64,000 bases of DNA from assembly GCA_017795105.1 (NCBI GenBank), contig CP051247.1, positions 372,001 through 436,000 of the forward strand. The letters are read 5' to 3'. Position 1 is the first letter of the stretch, and every line of letters starts with the position of its first letter. The translations under genes were made by a program, and so were the position numbers. A model generated the notes under the pieces. That model ran no database searches. It saw only the letters and a list, made by a program, of their open reading frames with translations, and was not told where the DNA came from. Origin of the DNA: Planctomycetaceae bacterium (GTDB lineage: Bacteria > Planctomycetota > Planctomycetia > Planctomycetales > Planctomycetaceae). Positions 46,266 to 56,016 of the stretch are shown here, piece after piece.

Positions 46266-47171
46266 ATGTCCGACCTCCCCTCATTCGACACTCTCTATCA
46301 ACAGGCCGAGGATCATGGGGTTCCAATTGCGGTCGCTGTGGCCGGTGGAGCCGACCAGACCGTACTCGAAGCCATGAACGAAGCTGCACAGCGTGGCTGG
46401 ATTCAGCCGATCCTCTGCGGCTCTGAGACCGACATCCGCAGTCTGGCCGACTCATTAGAGATTTCGCTCGACAAGTTCACCGTGGTTGACTCGGAGGAGC
46501 CGGCTGTCGACGCCGTTCGCTGCGTTCGTTCCGGTCAGGCGGCGCTACTGATGAAAGGGCAGGTTGCCACCCCGGACCTCATGAGAGCAGTTCTCAATCG
46601 GGAAACCGGTCTGCGGACCGAACGAATGATCTGCCAGATGGTGCTGATGGAGATTCCCCGAGACGGCAAGCGTTTCCTGATGACTGATACCGGAATCACC
46701 ATCCGTCCCTCTCTGGAACAGAAACAGGATTTGCTCAGACACATCGTGGAAACGGCCACGAAGCTCGGAAGCGAATCCCCGCGCATTGCACTCATGGCGG
46801 CGACGGAAAAGACCAATGAAGCGATGCCCGACACGCTCGACGCCGAACCACTCTCGAAGTTCGCTCGCGACACCTGGAACGACCGCTGTGCGGTTTCCGG
46901 TCCGTTGTCGTTCGATCTGGCTTATGCAAGTCGCGCCGGGGCCCGGAAGAATATCGACGATCCGGTCGTCGGTCACGCCGACGGGATGTTGTTTCCCGAT
47001 CTGCTCTCGGCCAACTTGACCGTGAAAGCGATTATGTACACAGCCGACTGCCGCTTCGGCGGAATTCTCTGCGGCACCAGTGTGCCGGTCGTTTTCATGT
47101 CTCGTGCGGACGACACGGTGACCCGTCTTAACTCGCTGGCTTACGCACTGAGCATCGTCCGCACTCATTGA
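46266..47171 (+). CDS. Phosphate acyltransferase (butyryl/acetyl type)
   Basis: A 301-residue enzyme of the PTA/PTB fold, which exchanges acyl groups between CoA and phosphate. Residues 85-105 show ALLMKGQVATPDLMRAVL (short form MKGQVAT), the core ALMAATEKTNEAMPDT lies near 175, and the last domain has HADGMLFPDLLSANLTVK and GGILCGTSVPVVFMSRAD. Closer to phosphate butyryltransferase than to Pta by length. It follows the enoyl-CoA hydratase after 19 bases, a likely operon. No butyrate kinase is next to it. Confidence 0.88.
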   Translation: MSDLPSFDTLYQQAEDHGVPIAVAVAGGADQTVLEAMNEAAQRGWIQPILCGSETDIRSLADSLEISLDKFTVVDSEEPAVDAVRCVRSGQAALLMKGQVATPDLMRAVLNRETGLRTERMICQMVLMEIPRDGKRFLMTDTGITIRPSLEQKQDLLRHIVETATKLGSESPRIALMAATEKTNEAMPDTLDAEPLSKFARDTWNDRCAVSGPLSFDLAYASRAGARKNIDDPVVGHADGMLFPDLLSANLTVKAIMYTADCRFGGILCGTSVPVVFMSRADDTVTRLNSLAYALSIVRTH

Positions 47172-47196
47172 AGCTGCCTGCCCCACGGAACGTCTT

Positions 47197-47610
47197 ATGC
47201 ACATTCATCCGCAACTTCTGCAGGACTGCCACGCCCTGGGGCATTTTGAAATCTGCCATGTGCTGCTGCACCGGAATGCGATCGTTCCCTGGTTCATTCT
47301 CGTCCCGGCAACTGATCAGATCGATCTACTCGATCTTCCTGCGGAAACGCGAACGACCGTGATGCAGGAAGGCGAAGCAATCTCTCGCTACCTCAAGAGC
47401 AAGCTCGACTACCCGAAGGTCAATTTCGCCGCGCTGGGCAACGTTGTCCCTCAGCTTCATATTCACATCATCGGCCGCAAGCCAGGCGATGACTGCTGGC
47501 CGGCTCCAGTCTGGGGCAATCTCAATGGAGCAGCCGAGTATAAGCCGGCGGAACTCGATGCCATGCAACGGGTGCTCGTCCAGGAGTTCGGCATGCAGCT
47601 CAACGACTAG
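47197..47610 (+). CDS. HIT family hydrolase
   Basis: A 137-residue HIT-domain protein. The histidine triad reads QLHIHIIGRKPGD, with the catalytic His in H-x-H-x-I-x form that is common in bacterial members with GNVVPQLHIH. The end AELDAMQRVLVQEF is helical. Members hydrolyse dinucleoside polyphosphates or AMP-linked substrates. Start ATG 47197 lies 25 bases after the acyltransferase stop. It is convergent with the solute-binding-like gene. Confidence 0.9.
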   Translation: MHIHPQLLQDCHALGHFEICHVLLHRNAIVPWFILVPATDQIDLLDLPAETRTTVMQEGEAISRYLKSKLDYPKVNFAALGNVVPQLHIHIIGRKPGDDCWPAPVWGNLNGAAEYKPAELDAMQRVLVQEFGMQLND

Positions 47611-47616
47611 TAACGC

Positions 47617-50118
47617 TCAATACTCCGGCACAATCGGTTCGACGATCCATTCATCGAGCGACTGAAAGGCCTGCATCAACTGGGGCGGCACCTGCCGGAC
47701 TTCGCGGCGGACTGTCATAAATCGCCGGGATTCATAGAGCGGCAGATACCAGGCATTGATCAACATCTGATCCTGCAACTGCCTCAACATTGCGTTGACC
47801 GCGGTCCAGTTCCGAGCACTCTCAAGCCGCAACAAAGTCGTTCGAACGTAAGACGGCATGCTGGCCAGTTGATCGACAGAAATGTGAGAGCGGGCGGTCG
47901 CCAGCTTCGGCAATTCGTGATCGGGAGCGGCCATGCAGAACTGCACCAGGTCGACATCGACCGTGCCGGGCGGAAGCCCTGTTAAGCCCTGAGCCTGGGT
48001 TCCAGGCGTTGTATCGACAACGATTTCGGTTTTGATCCCAAGCCCCCTCCAGCGTTTCTGAATCGCAGCTGCCAGTTTCTGCATGTCGACAGAGGGAGGA
48101 CATCCCAGCCGAATCTGAAGTGGCAGGTTCGGATTCCGTCGCAGGAGAATCATCAGAGCCCGGGCAGAGGTTTCGTCGAAAGCCGGAACCAGATCTGATG
48201 GATTCCAGGCATGCGAACTGGAGGGACAGACCGAATCAGAGATTTTCGCCAGAGACCGCGCCGGACTGCCTTCCGCGGCAACTTCAGTGAAGAGCGCCTC
48301 GCGGTTCAGCATGAGCATGAGCGCAAGCCGATACTCGTGGAATCCCTGCAGTCGGCCATCGGTCCGAAATCGCAGCCCCACGCTCTGCGGCACCTGATAC
48401 TCAACGACCCCGAACCGCTGATCTTCGCCAATCGTCTCGACGTACTCCAGCGGCGTCTCCGGTACGAGATGCACTTCGTCTCGCAGCAGAGCACGCAGAA
48501 GTTCCTCTCGATCCGGGTACACGTGCCGATGGACCTCGGCGACATTCCGCAACTGGTTGCGTCGCGGTGGTTCGAACGCGCGCTGATAACACGAATCGAA
48601 ATCTTCGAATGGCAGCGGCTGGTCGATGATCGCTTCGCGAAAATGACTGTCGAGCAGCAGGCTCGCCTTTTCGTCGGGCAGTGTTTCGAGGATCGCTGCG
48701 AGCCGAGCCAGCGGATGCGGCATCTGCGAGGCGAACTGGATCTCCATCTCGCTCGGCGAGGCCACATGCACTTCCGTGAGATTATTTGCGAACAGCCCTC
48801 GCTGCTCACTGCGCCGGTTCAATGTCCTGCCAAGCAACGACTCGGCGAAGTGATGGCTGTCGACGATCGGACGCGATTCCGACGGCTGGCGATTCAAAAG
48901 GAAGTGCAACGTGATCCGGCGGCCCAGATCATCAGGCTGCCAGGTTTCGATGAATCGCGACTGATAAAGCGGATAGCCTTCTGAAAGCCGCTCGATGTCG
49001 ATCCAGTTGTGATTTCGCAACCCGTCGAGAGCCCGCTCGCCACCTGGCTCGTTCTCAATGATGCCATAATCGAGCGTCTGGTATTGCTCCTGGAGAATTT
49101 GAACGCGTCGATTGATCTGTGCAGAAAACGGCCAGACCCGGGCCGCCTGCTGGGCCCGCAACGACGACTCCCTTCGACGTCCCGCCCTGGCGTCCTCTTC
49201 AGCTACTGTCAGGAGGGCGTCTGCCTCCGAGACCAACCGCTGCTTCCATTCGGCCGCCTGACGCTGTGCCGGGAACATCTTCACCGCTTCTGCGATAAAG
49301 TATCGCAACCGGCGATAGTCCCGTCGGGGCATCGCCTCATTCCCGATCCCGTTCAGCACGTCTCCCGTAAGAATCGGCAACTGGGAATCCTCAGGATCAG
49401 AAACGTAACGACGTTTGATCAGCGAGAAGGCTCGTTTCCATTCAGACGCCTTCAACTCGCGTTGAACCTCCGCTCTCAGCAGAGCCCGTTCGCGATCGAG
49501 AAGTCCAGGCCAGGGAACGCGTTTCAAACGCTCCTCCTCTCGCTGGTCGTTGATGGTCTTCTCCCACCTTGCGACCGCGACAAGCAATCGCCGGGCGTTC
49601 TCGATATCCCCGCTCAGAAGCAGTTTGTCGACCTTCAGCAGGCAGAGATCTTCGTGATACAGGATTCGATCGACGTAACGGACATGAAGTCGAAAATCGT
49701 CTTCGACACCCTCTTCAGAAACGGCCAGGTAGATGTAGAAATACCGTTTATAGTCTTCGAGCCATGCGGCGAGTTCTGGATCGGCTGCGGGGCGGTCGTC
49801 CAACAGGTCCGTTTGCTCACGCTCCAGCCATTCCAGATGATCCGGGCGCGGCCAGAGAGCAGGGACCTGCAACACGCGGCCACCGATCAACACAATCCAG
49901 TCCTGCTTAGCCCCTTCCAGCAGACTCTGCACATCAGGCAGCTGCAGCTCCGTGAACAACGGTAGCTCGTCAGCATCCTCGGCTTCCACCTTTTCAGTCG
50001 ATTCAACGGGTTCCGGATCTTCTGCCTGCGGCTGAGCCTGAAGCGGCGTCAACATGTCCGCCGCTCCAACCAGAATCACGGCGAGCAGAACGAGTAGAAC
50101 CAGGCCGCTAGTTCTCAT
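47617..50118 (-). CDS. Large TPR plus peptide-solute-binding-like protein
   Basis: An 833-residue secreted protein. A signal sequence (LVLLVLLAVILVGAADML) is followed by an acidic stretch rich in Glu. Residues 80-330 are helical and TPR-like. Residues 370-830 resemble family 5 (peptide/nickel) solute-binding proteins: ITLHFLLNRQPSESR, YRLALMLMLNREALF, IKTEIVVDTT and INAWYLPLYESRRFMTV. No lipobox or transporter membrane genes are near, so it may bind a ligand for signalling or structural use rather than uptake. Its ATG overlaps the FHA/PQQ gene stop by 11 bases. Confidence 0.72.
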   Translation of the reverse strand: MRTSGLVLLVLLAVILVGAADMLTPLQAQPQAEDPEPVESTEKVEAEDADELPLFTELQLPDVQSLLEGAKQDWIVLIGGRVLQVPALWPRPDHLEWLEREQTDLLDDRPAADPELAAWLEDYKRYFYIYLAVSEEGVEDDFRLHVRYVDRILYHEDLCLLKVDKLLLSGDIENARRLLVAVARWEKTINDQREEERLKRVPWPGLLDRERALLRAEVQRELKASEWKRAFSLIKRRYVSDPEDSQLPILTGDVLNGIGNEAMPRRDYRRLRYFIAEAVKMFPAQRQAAEWKQRLVSEADALLTVAEEDARAGRRRESSLRAQQAARVWPFSAQINRRVQILQEQYQTLDYGIIENEPGGERALDGLRNHNWIDIERLSEGYPLYQSRFIETWQPDDLGRRITLHFLLNRQPSESRPIVDSHHFAESLLGRTLNRRSEQRGLFANNLTEVHVASPSEMEIQFASQMPHPLARLAAILETLPDEKASLLLDSHFREAIIDQPLPFEDFDSCYQRAFEPPRRNQLRNVAEVHRHVYPDREELLRALLRDEVHLVPETPLEYVETIGEDQRFGVVEYQVPQSVGLRFRTDGRLQGFHEYRLALMLMLNREALFTEVAAEGSPARSLAKISDSVCPSSSHAWNPSDLVPAFDETSARALMILLRRNPNLPLQIRLGCPPSVDMQKLAAAIQKRWRGLGIKTEIVVDTTPGTQAQGLTGLPPGTVDVDLVQFCMAAPDHELPKLATARSHISVDQLASMPSYVRTTLLRLESARNWTAVNAMLRQLQDQMLINAWYLPLYESRRFMTVRREVRQVPPQLMQAFQSLDEWIVEPIVPEY

Positions 50119-53100
50119 CAGCGGCCTCCTCCAGATTCGCTACCGCTGCTCCTGTCAGCTGAGACAACGGGAGGGAAATCACGCTGCCAGACTCCAGTCC
50201 CAGCGTCAGGGTTTCTCCACGATGCACAGGTTCGCAGCAGACGGCAGACTGCAGCCGAACCCGGCCCCGTTCTTCTCCTGTCGCTCCGTCGATCATGAGT
50301 ACCGTTCCATCATGCTGAGCGAGCAACAGTTGCGATTCATCGATCGAGAAGACAGGCCGCGACAGAGGGGAGGTTCCCAGCGAAAGCGACCAGTCCGGCT
50401 GCTCCCCGCCGGTTCGCGGATAAGCATCAATCCGCTTCCCTTCCATCTCGATGAGAACATGACCTGAAGTCAGCTGCGGGCCCGTTGTGGGAGCCGCGCC
50501 AAGGTCCGTCGTTGCCTTAAGAGACATTGAACCGATGTCGATTCGCACGAGGTGACCTCCCGCCGTGGTCGCAAGCAACTGCCCCTCATCGGTGGCCCAG
50601 CCGACGACGGTCTCATCGAAACTGAAATCAGCGGTTTCCGCGAGGTGCTTCCGTGGCTCCTCGCGCGTCATCAGCTTGATCAGCCGACGACGGTCCGCAA
50701 GGACGAGAATCTCTTCCGCGGTCGCGGCGACAACTTCATAGTTCGCCCGTTCTTCCTGTTCGGCGACTTGAGGAAAACGCCAGGGATCGATTTGCTCGCC
50801 TGTGCCGACTAACGGTGTGAAATGGATGGCATCGAGGCCCGCCCAAAGGAGTTGATTCTCATGCAAGAGTGGTTCACTCGCACAACGTTCGGGAAGTGCT
50901 ACCCCCTTGCCGACCTGTCCGCCATTATTGAGCACTTTGACTTCATTACCTCGAACCAGCACCACGCGAGAGTCTCCCGAATCGCGCAACGCATAGATCG
51001 GTTGTCCGTTTGAACTTCCGAAGATTGTTTCGCTGGGTCGGACCGTGGCGTACTCTTCGCCCGATGCCCGACCGAGATCGAAAAGCCGGCCCTGAAAATC
51101 GACACACAATGCCGATTGACCAGCTTCCGGACGGGGAAGCACGGCGACAGGATCCATTGAGGTCGACAGAACCCAATAGGTCTCATCCTCCAGGAAGTTG
51201 TAATGCAGAAATGTTGCACCGACCCTCGCATCCTTTCGCCCGGCCGCGAAGGAGTTGCCTGCGAATGTCTGCAGGCTTTGAGTGCTTCGCCCCAGATCGA
51301 CAGTCGATTTCGATTGATCGAACGCGCTGGTGAGCAGAGTGAGTGTGCGCAGATCCTCGCCAGCTACGAGCAGCCGATCTCCTTCGAACGGTTTCAAGTA
51401 GAGCCGCACGTCAGCGGAGTAGGACACCGAGGCATTCGTGATACGTCTCAGGAACGGATCTGCGGGGTTGTCCGAAAGCTGCCAGGCGGCGATTTGCGGT
51501 CCGTTCATTTCAATAAACAGACGATCGCCCCAGAGTACCGGATCGCCCAGAGCGATCCCTGGTAACCGCTGCGACTGAACAATATCGAAGTTCCACTGTT
51601 TCTCGCTCCAGCTAAGCACACGAATCCTGCTCGACCGAAGCTGATCCTTCTCGGTCGTCAGCAAAACATCGGCAACCATTAACGGTCGCAGTGTTACAGT
51701 CCCCGGGGCATGTCCCAGATATCGGACTTCCGAACACTCCCACGTCTGGCGATCGATGAAGTAAAGAACATCCTGCGTTCCCACACAGCAGAGTGTGCGG
51801 CTGTCCAAAACGGTGACTGGAGCCGAGATCTGTTGCGGAAACTGCAACGTCCTGACCGCTTCCCCGGTTTCGAGTTGCAGAGCGGTCATCCGCTGGTCGT
51901 CGGTCGTCACGAAGACCGTGTTCTCGGTCACGGTTGGCTCGGTCAGAATCGCCGCCGGAAAACTCCGTCGCCATTGCACCTCACCATCGGCACGACGAAC
52001 GAGTGCCAGACCATAGCCATCGTCGACGGGAAGCAGCCAGCAGGCGAAGCGAGTCTCGGCGTCCAAAGGCTCAAACGGAAATGGTTCACCGGTCTCGATG
52101 CGCCATTTCGGCTGGCCGGTCATCCGGTCCACCGCCGTGCAGGCGCCATCGGCAAGCAACCAGACCGGAGTGTCATCCGAAGCGACATCCTGCCGGTTCC
52201 TCCGCAGGTCGGTGAGGAAGATCTGTTGTCCGATCGAACCGTTGGAATCGTCGATAGTCACAGGCTCGGTCGCTTCTTCCAACGACGCCACATTCGTCTG
52301 CTCGATCTCTAGCGCCTTGCGGACTCTCGTCACGAGTTCGTTGCGTTCGGCAAAAGAGGGATAGCGGGCCACGGCTTCCCGGAAGACTTGGAATGTCGCC
52401 GGGGCGTCCTTCTTCTTGAGCGCTGCATCAAGTTTGGCGAGGCTCTCCTGAAGCACGTCGTATTCAAGCAGGTCCGCCATCGCCCGCCGCCGAGCCGCTT
52501 CGATCTCGGCTTCATTGGCATCGTTTGAACCATCCGTCGCTTTGAAACGAACGAACAACTGCCGCCCCTCATCGCCCAGTTCGAGAAACTTCGGATCATG
52601 CGAGCGGCTGGCCTGGCGATACCCATCCTGTGCGATCCGCATCGCGTAAGTCACCAAGAACGGATACCAGTCTCGAAAGTTCTCATCGTTGCGAAACTGA
52701 TCGACAAACGCATTCGTAGCCGCAATCGCTTCTTCGAGACTCGCTCCCACCCCGGAGAGTTCTCGATCGATTTGCGAAAAAGCGAGTTCGACGCGAGCCT
52801 CGCGGGCAAGTTTATGAGACGGGTAGTCAGCCAGAAACTGCTCATACTTCGCAATCGCCTGAGCGTACTTTCGCTGCTCGCGATCGTCTTTCGCATCCTG
52901 ATAAGCAAGTTGAGCCGTTTGCCGTCCGATGAGCAGATAGAACCCGCCCGCGGCGACCAGCAATATTACGCCGACAATTGTCAACGTTGTTGTCAGCGGC
53001 GAACGAACCGCATCCCGTTCCCCAGGGCGACGGGAACGCGTCAACCAGGCTTTGACCGAATCTTCCTCAACCCGACGTTCGGGCCGCGAGAGCTTCACGG

Positions 53101-53644
53101 CAGCCAGCGATTTCGCACTTTGTTTTTCCGCAACCTTTTCGGCTTTAGCCGCCTGACTTTCGACGAGCGCGTCTCCTGCAATTTCATCTGGTTCGGCGCG
53201 TACGGTCTCCTCTTCGTCGCCAACGAGCGGAGCATCGGTTGGGCCATTTGCCTCCTCTGCGACAGGAGAGGGGGGCGCAGGTGACGGCGCCGGATCCCGT
53301 TCGTCCTCGGCGGATTGATCGTCTGCGTCGATTGGAACAGGATCGACCTCTTCATCGACATCGAAGTAAACCGCCCTGAAGCCCCCGAAGGTGATCTCAT
53401 CTTTGTCTTTCAGGATCTTCGAGCGAATCGATTCTCCATTAACCAGCAGATCGTCCTCTGAAGCAGCCGAGACTTCGAAGCGTCTTTTCCGTTTGTTCCA
53501 CAGCACTCGAGCCAGAAGCAATGGCACATTGTCATCGTCCAGGACGACCGTATTCGACGAATGTCGGCCGATCGTCACTGGCTCCTTACGGGCCAGCTTC
53601 TGCCGACTCGTTGAGTCATCGAGATGAAGTTCAAGATAAGCCAT
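50108..53644 (-). CDS. FHA domain membrane protein with TPR and PQQ-like propeller
   Basis: An 1178-residue protein from ATG 53644 (MAYLELHLDD; a GTG five codons upstream is possible). The N-terminal FHA domain (residues 1-110) has VTIGRHSSNTVVLDDDNV. An acidic/Pro-rich linker is followed by one membrane span near 225-245 (LTIVGVILLVAAGGFYLLIG). TPR-like repeats (YEQFLADYPSHKLAREARVELAF) cover about 260-460. The rest is a PQQ-like beta-propeller with repeats such as GQPKWRIETGEPF, LDSRTLCC and VLMIDGATGEERGRV. It places a phospho-peptide-binding domain in the cytoplasm and a propeller outside. Confidence 0.85.
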   Translation of the reverse strand: MAYLELHLDDSTSRQKLARKEPVTIGRHSSNTVVLDDDNVPLLLARVLWNKRKRRFEVSAASEDDLLVNGESIRSKILKDKDEITFGGFRAVYFDVDEEVDPVPIDADDQSAEDERDPAPSPAPPSPVAEEANGPTDAPLVGDEEETVRAEPDEIAGDALVESQAAKAEKVAEKQSAKSLAAVKLSRPERRVEEDSVKAWLTRSRRPGERDAVRSPLTTTLTIVGVILLVAAGGFYLLIGRQTAQLAYQDAKDDREQRKYAQAIAKYEQFLADYPSHKLAREARVELAFSQIDRELSGVGASLEEAIAATNAFVDQFRNDENFRDWYPFLVTYAMRIAQDGYRQASRSHDPKFLELGDEGRQLFVRFKATDGSNDANEAEIEAARRRAMADLLEYDVLQESLAKLDAALKKKDAPATFQVFREAVARYPSFAERNELVTRVRKALEIEQTNVASLEEATEPVTIDDSNGSIGQQIFLTDLRRNRQDVASDDTPVWLLADGACTAVDRMTGQPKWRIETGEPFPFEPLDAETRFACWLLPVDDGYGLALVRRADGEVQWRRSFPAAILTEPTVTENTVFVTTDDQRMTALQLETGEAVRTLQFPQQISAPVTVLDSRTLCCVGTQDVLYFIDRQTWECSEVRYLGHAPGTVTLRPLMVADVLLTTEKDQLRSSRIRVLSWSEKQWNFDIVQSQRLPGIALGDPVLWGDRLFIEMNGPQIAAWQLSDNPADPFLRRITNASVSYSADVRLYLKPFEGDRLLVAGEDLRTLTLLTSAFDQSKSTVDLGRSTQSLQTFAGNSFAAGRKDARVGATFLHYNFLEDETYWVLSTSMDPVAVLPRPEAGQSALCVDFQGRLFDLGRASGEEYATVRPSETIFGSSNGQPIYALRDSGDSRVVLVRGNEVKVLNNGGQVGKGVALPERCASEPLLHENQLLWAGLDAIHFTPLVGTGEQIDPWRFPQVAEQEERANYEVVAATAEEILVLADRRRLIKLMTREEPRKHLAETADFSFDETVVGWATDEGQLLATTAGGHLVRIDIGSMSLKATTDLGAAPTTGPQLTSGHVLIEMEGKRIDAYPRTGGEQPDWSLSLGTSPLSRPVFSIDESQLLLAQHDGTVLMIDGATGEERGRVRLQSAVCCEPVHRGETLTLGLESGSVISLPLSQLTGAAVANLEEAADEN

Positions 53645-53711
53645 CGCGTCCGCATTCACTCCCGTTGGGTCCGTTCCTCGAACAGCATGGTTGTTGCCGC
53701 CCGATCGCGCA

Positions 53712-54431
53712 TCATTGCTCCGGCATTACTCCCCAGCGAATTCGCTGCATGCCGATTTCCTGAGCAGCATCGATCGCCGCGACAATGGCTTCGTGATGCG
53801 ATCGCTCGTCCACTTTGATGATGACTTCGCTCTTGGAATCTCTCGTTCGCACTTCGGCCAGCAGCTGTGGCAGGTCCCGAGGATCTTCAACGACTTCCGA
53901 CTCGATAAAGTAACGGTTCGCAGCATCGATTTCGACAAGGATCGACTGATCCTCCAACTCTTCGAGCGGCATCACCGTTTGCGAAGCTCCCTGCTGATCG
54001 GGATCCGGCACCGGGACTTCAATCGATTTCTCGATCGAGAACGAAGCCGTGACCATGAAGAAGATCAGCAGCAGGAACGTGACATCGACCATCGGCGTGA
54101 GGTCCATCTCGTCCAGATCGGACTGGATCCGACGAAGCTCGAAGCCGCCCTCTTCGTCCTCTTCCCATTCATCATACGCAGCGGGTCGACTTGAGACCGG
54201 CTCTTCAGGACGCTCAGACGGGGGAGGAACCGGTTCGGGAGCCGGTTCCAGGCCGATGCCGGAGGGTTCTTCGTCAATGAATTCCGGAGTCGGGGCTTTT
54301 CGCTTCGTCTCGTGCAGTTCGGGAACACGCGTCTCTTCGCCACATTTGGGGCATTGGGTGAGCAGCCCGGCTTTCTTCCGGGTGATACTCATCAACTGCT
54401 TGCAGTGCTCGCAACGGAAACGAATCGGCAT
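53712..54431 (-). CDS. ExbD/TolR protein with N-terminal zinc ribbon
   Basis: A 239-residue protein. Residues 6-35 hold a zinc ribbon: FRCEHCKQLM and later TQCPKCGEE (two C-x-x-C). A Pro/Glu-rich linker (PAPEPVPPPSERPEEPV) follows. The ExbD core starts near 110: MDLTPMVDVTFLLLIFFMVTASF with the conserved Asp in the membrane span. The C-terminal periplasmic domain is typical (EVIIKVDERSHHEAIVAAIDAAQEIGMQRI). The zinc ribbon is not part of the usual ExbD. No exbB gene is adjacent. Confidence 0.9.
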   Translation of the reverse strand: MPIRFRCEHCKQLMSITRKKAGLLTQCPKCGEETRVPELHETKRKAPTPEFIDEEPSGIGLEPAPEPVPPPSERPEEPVSSRPAAYDEWEEDEEGGFELRRIQSDLDEMDLTPMVDVTFLLLIFFMVTASFSIEKSIEVPVPDPDQQGASQTVMPLEELEDQSILVEIDAANRYFIESEVVEDPRDLPQLLAEVRTRDSKSEVIIKVDERSHHEAIVAAIDAAQEIGMQRIRWGVMPEQ

Positions 54432-54476
54432 AAAGAAACCGGGCTCAAACGATGTCGAAACTTCAGAGGTGATTAC

Positions 54477-54935
54477 TCAGGGAGACGGCGACGAAGAATT
54501 CTGCTCACTCACGGCATAATGAAACCGCACTTCGCCGAGCGCCTGCAGCCGTTGCGTTAATTGTTTGATGAAACCGGACGGAATCGTTCCCGAGGCCTTC
54601 ACGATGATCCCCGACTTTCCCAGATCCACCTGCTGACGGACGTGCTGGGCCATTTCGTCGAGCGTCATCTCCGGGGCTGGGGGATCGCCCGCCATGAGAA
54701 CGGGAATGCCATCCTGATCTATAACGGAGACAATCACGTTTTCGGAACGGCTGACGCCAATTCCATGGTGAGCAACCGGCAAATCGATCGCCGGAGTCGA
54801 CTGCATGGTCGAAGTCACCATGAAGAAAATCAGCAGCAGGAAGGTGACATCGATCATCGGCGTGATGTCGAGATCTGCCTCCTGCGAAGATCGTCGCTTC
54901 GCCGACGTTGTCCCACTTAGAAAGCCGCCCTTCAT
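54477..54935 (-). CDS. ExbD/TolR-family protein
   Basis: A 152-residue ExbD protein. The transmembrane segment with its conserved Asp is LDITPMIDVTFLLLIFFMVTS (residues about 22-42). The C-terminal domain ends near GEVRFHYAVSEQ. It is upstream of the zinc-ribbon ExbD on the same strand, 45 bases apart. In energy-coupled systems ExbD proteins form a complex with ExbB, using proton motive force to move an outer component; no ExbB is in the window. Confidence 0.92.
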   Translation of the reverse strand: MKGGFLSGTTSAKRRSSQEADLDITPMIDVTFLLLIFFMVTSTMQSTPAIDLPVAHHGIGVSRSENVIVSVIDQDGIPVLMAGDPPAPEMTLDEMAQHVRQQVDLGKSGIIVKASGTIPSGFIKQLTQRLQALGEVRFHYAVSEQNSSSPSP

Positions 54936-54986
54936 GAACTCACATTCCAGTAATGGACTTTGTGACAGGGAACAGGCTCATCGCCC

Positions 54987-55014
54987 TTGTGCGGTCAAAC
55001 CAGAAACCTACAAT
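54987..55014 (+). promoter_or_regulatory. Candidate promoter for superoxide dismutase
   Basis: TTGTGC (54987-54992), a 16-base spacer and TACAAT (55009-55014), about 120 bases before the sodA ATG. The -10 matches that of hpf. No operator dyad was recognised beside it. Confidence 0.4.
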
Positions 55015-55132
55015 CGAAGAGAGGGCGACGGAAACGTCGCCGATAAGAGATGAAGATTCGCAACAAAGATGGTCTGCCGCTGAGCAAGTCATTCTATATT
55101 GCCACCAGGAACCTGTCGAGAAAGGACAACAC

Positions 55133-55741
<609 letters not shown>

Positions 55742-55775
55742 GTGATCGCTCCACGCGAGTGGAATGACAAATCAG

Positions 55776-55814
55776 AAAAGGCTGGGACCGCGAAACGCAG
55801 TCTCAGCCTTTTTT
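55776..55814 (+). terminator. Intrinsic terminator after sodA
   Basis: A stem AAAAGGCTG-G-GAC-C-GCG / CGC-A-GTC-T-CAGCCTT with a short AAA loop is followed by a T run ending at 55814. It lies 35 bases after the sodA stop. Confidence 0.85.
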
Positions 55815-55828
55815 CATGAACATAGAAA

Positions 55829-55982
55829 GGGTGGACCGTCCGCCTCGGCGGGCGGGTCGCGAAAGCGACAGGAGGCTGCGCCATTCGCGTCTTGAACTGG
55901 ATTCGTGGGGTCTTCGAAGAAACCTCGCTCATGGCGCTGCCTCTTGTGACTTCGTCACCCGCCCGTGACGGACGGGCCACCC
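55829..55982. repeat. Palindromic intergenic element, second family member
   Basis: About 154 bases with imperfect inverted ends GGGTGG (55829-55834) and CCACCC (55977-55982). From the left: hairpin CCGTCCGC/GCGGGCGG, hairpin TCGC-GAAA-GCGA, CAGGAGG, then CTGCGCCAT. From the right, on the other strand: hairpin CCCGTCC/GGGCGGG, hairpin TGAC-GAA-GTCA, CAAGAGG, then CAGCGCCAT. This matches the layout of the 24088-24213 element with other stem sequences. It lies between sodA and prs, which converge. Confidence 0.75.
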
Positions 55983-56016
55983 ACTCCGAAAACTGACCAA
56001 AGACCAAAGCGATCGC

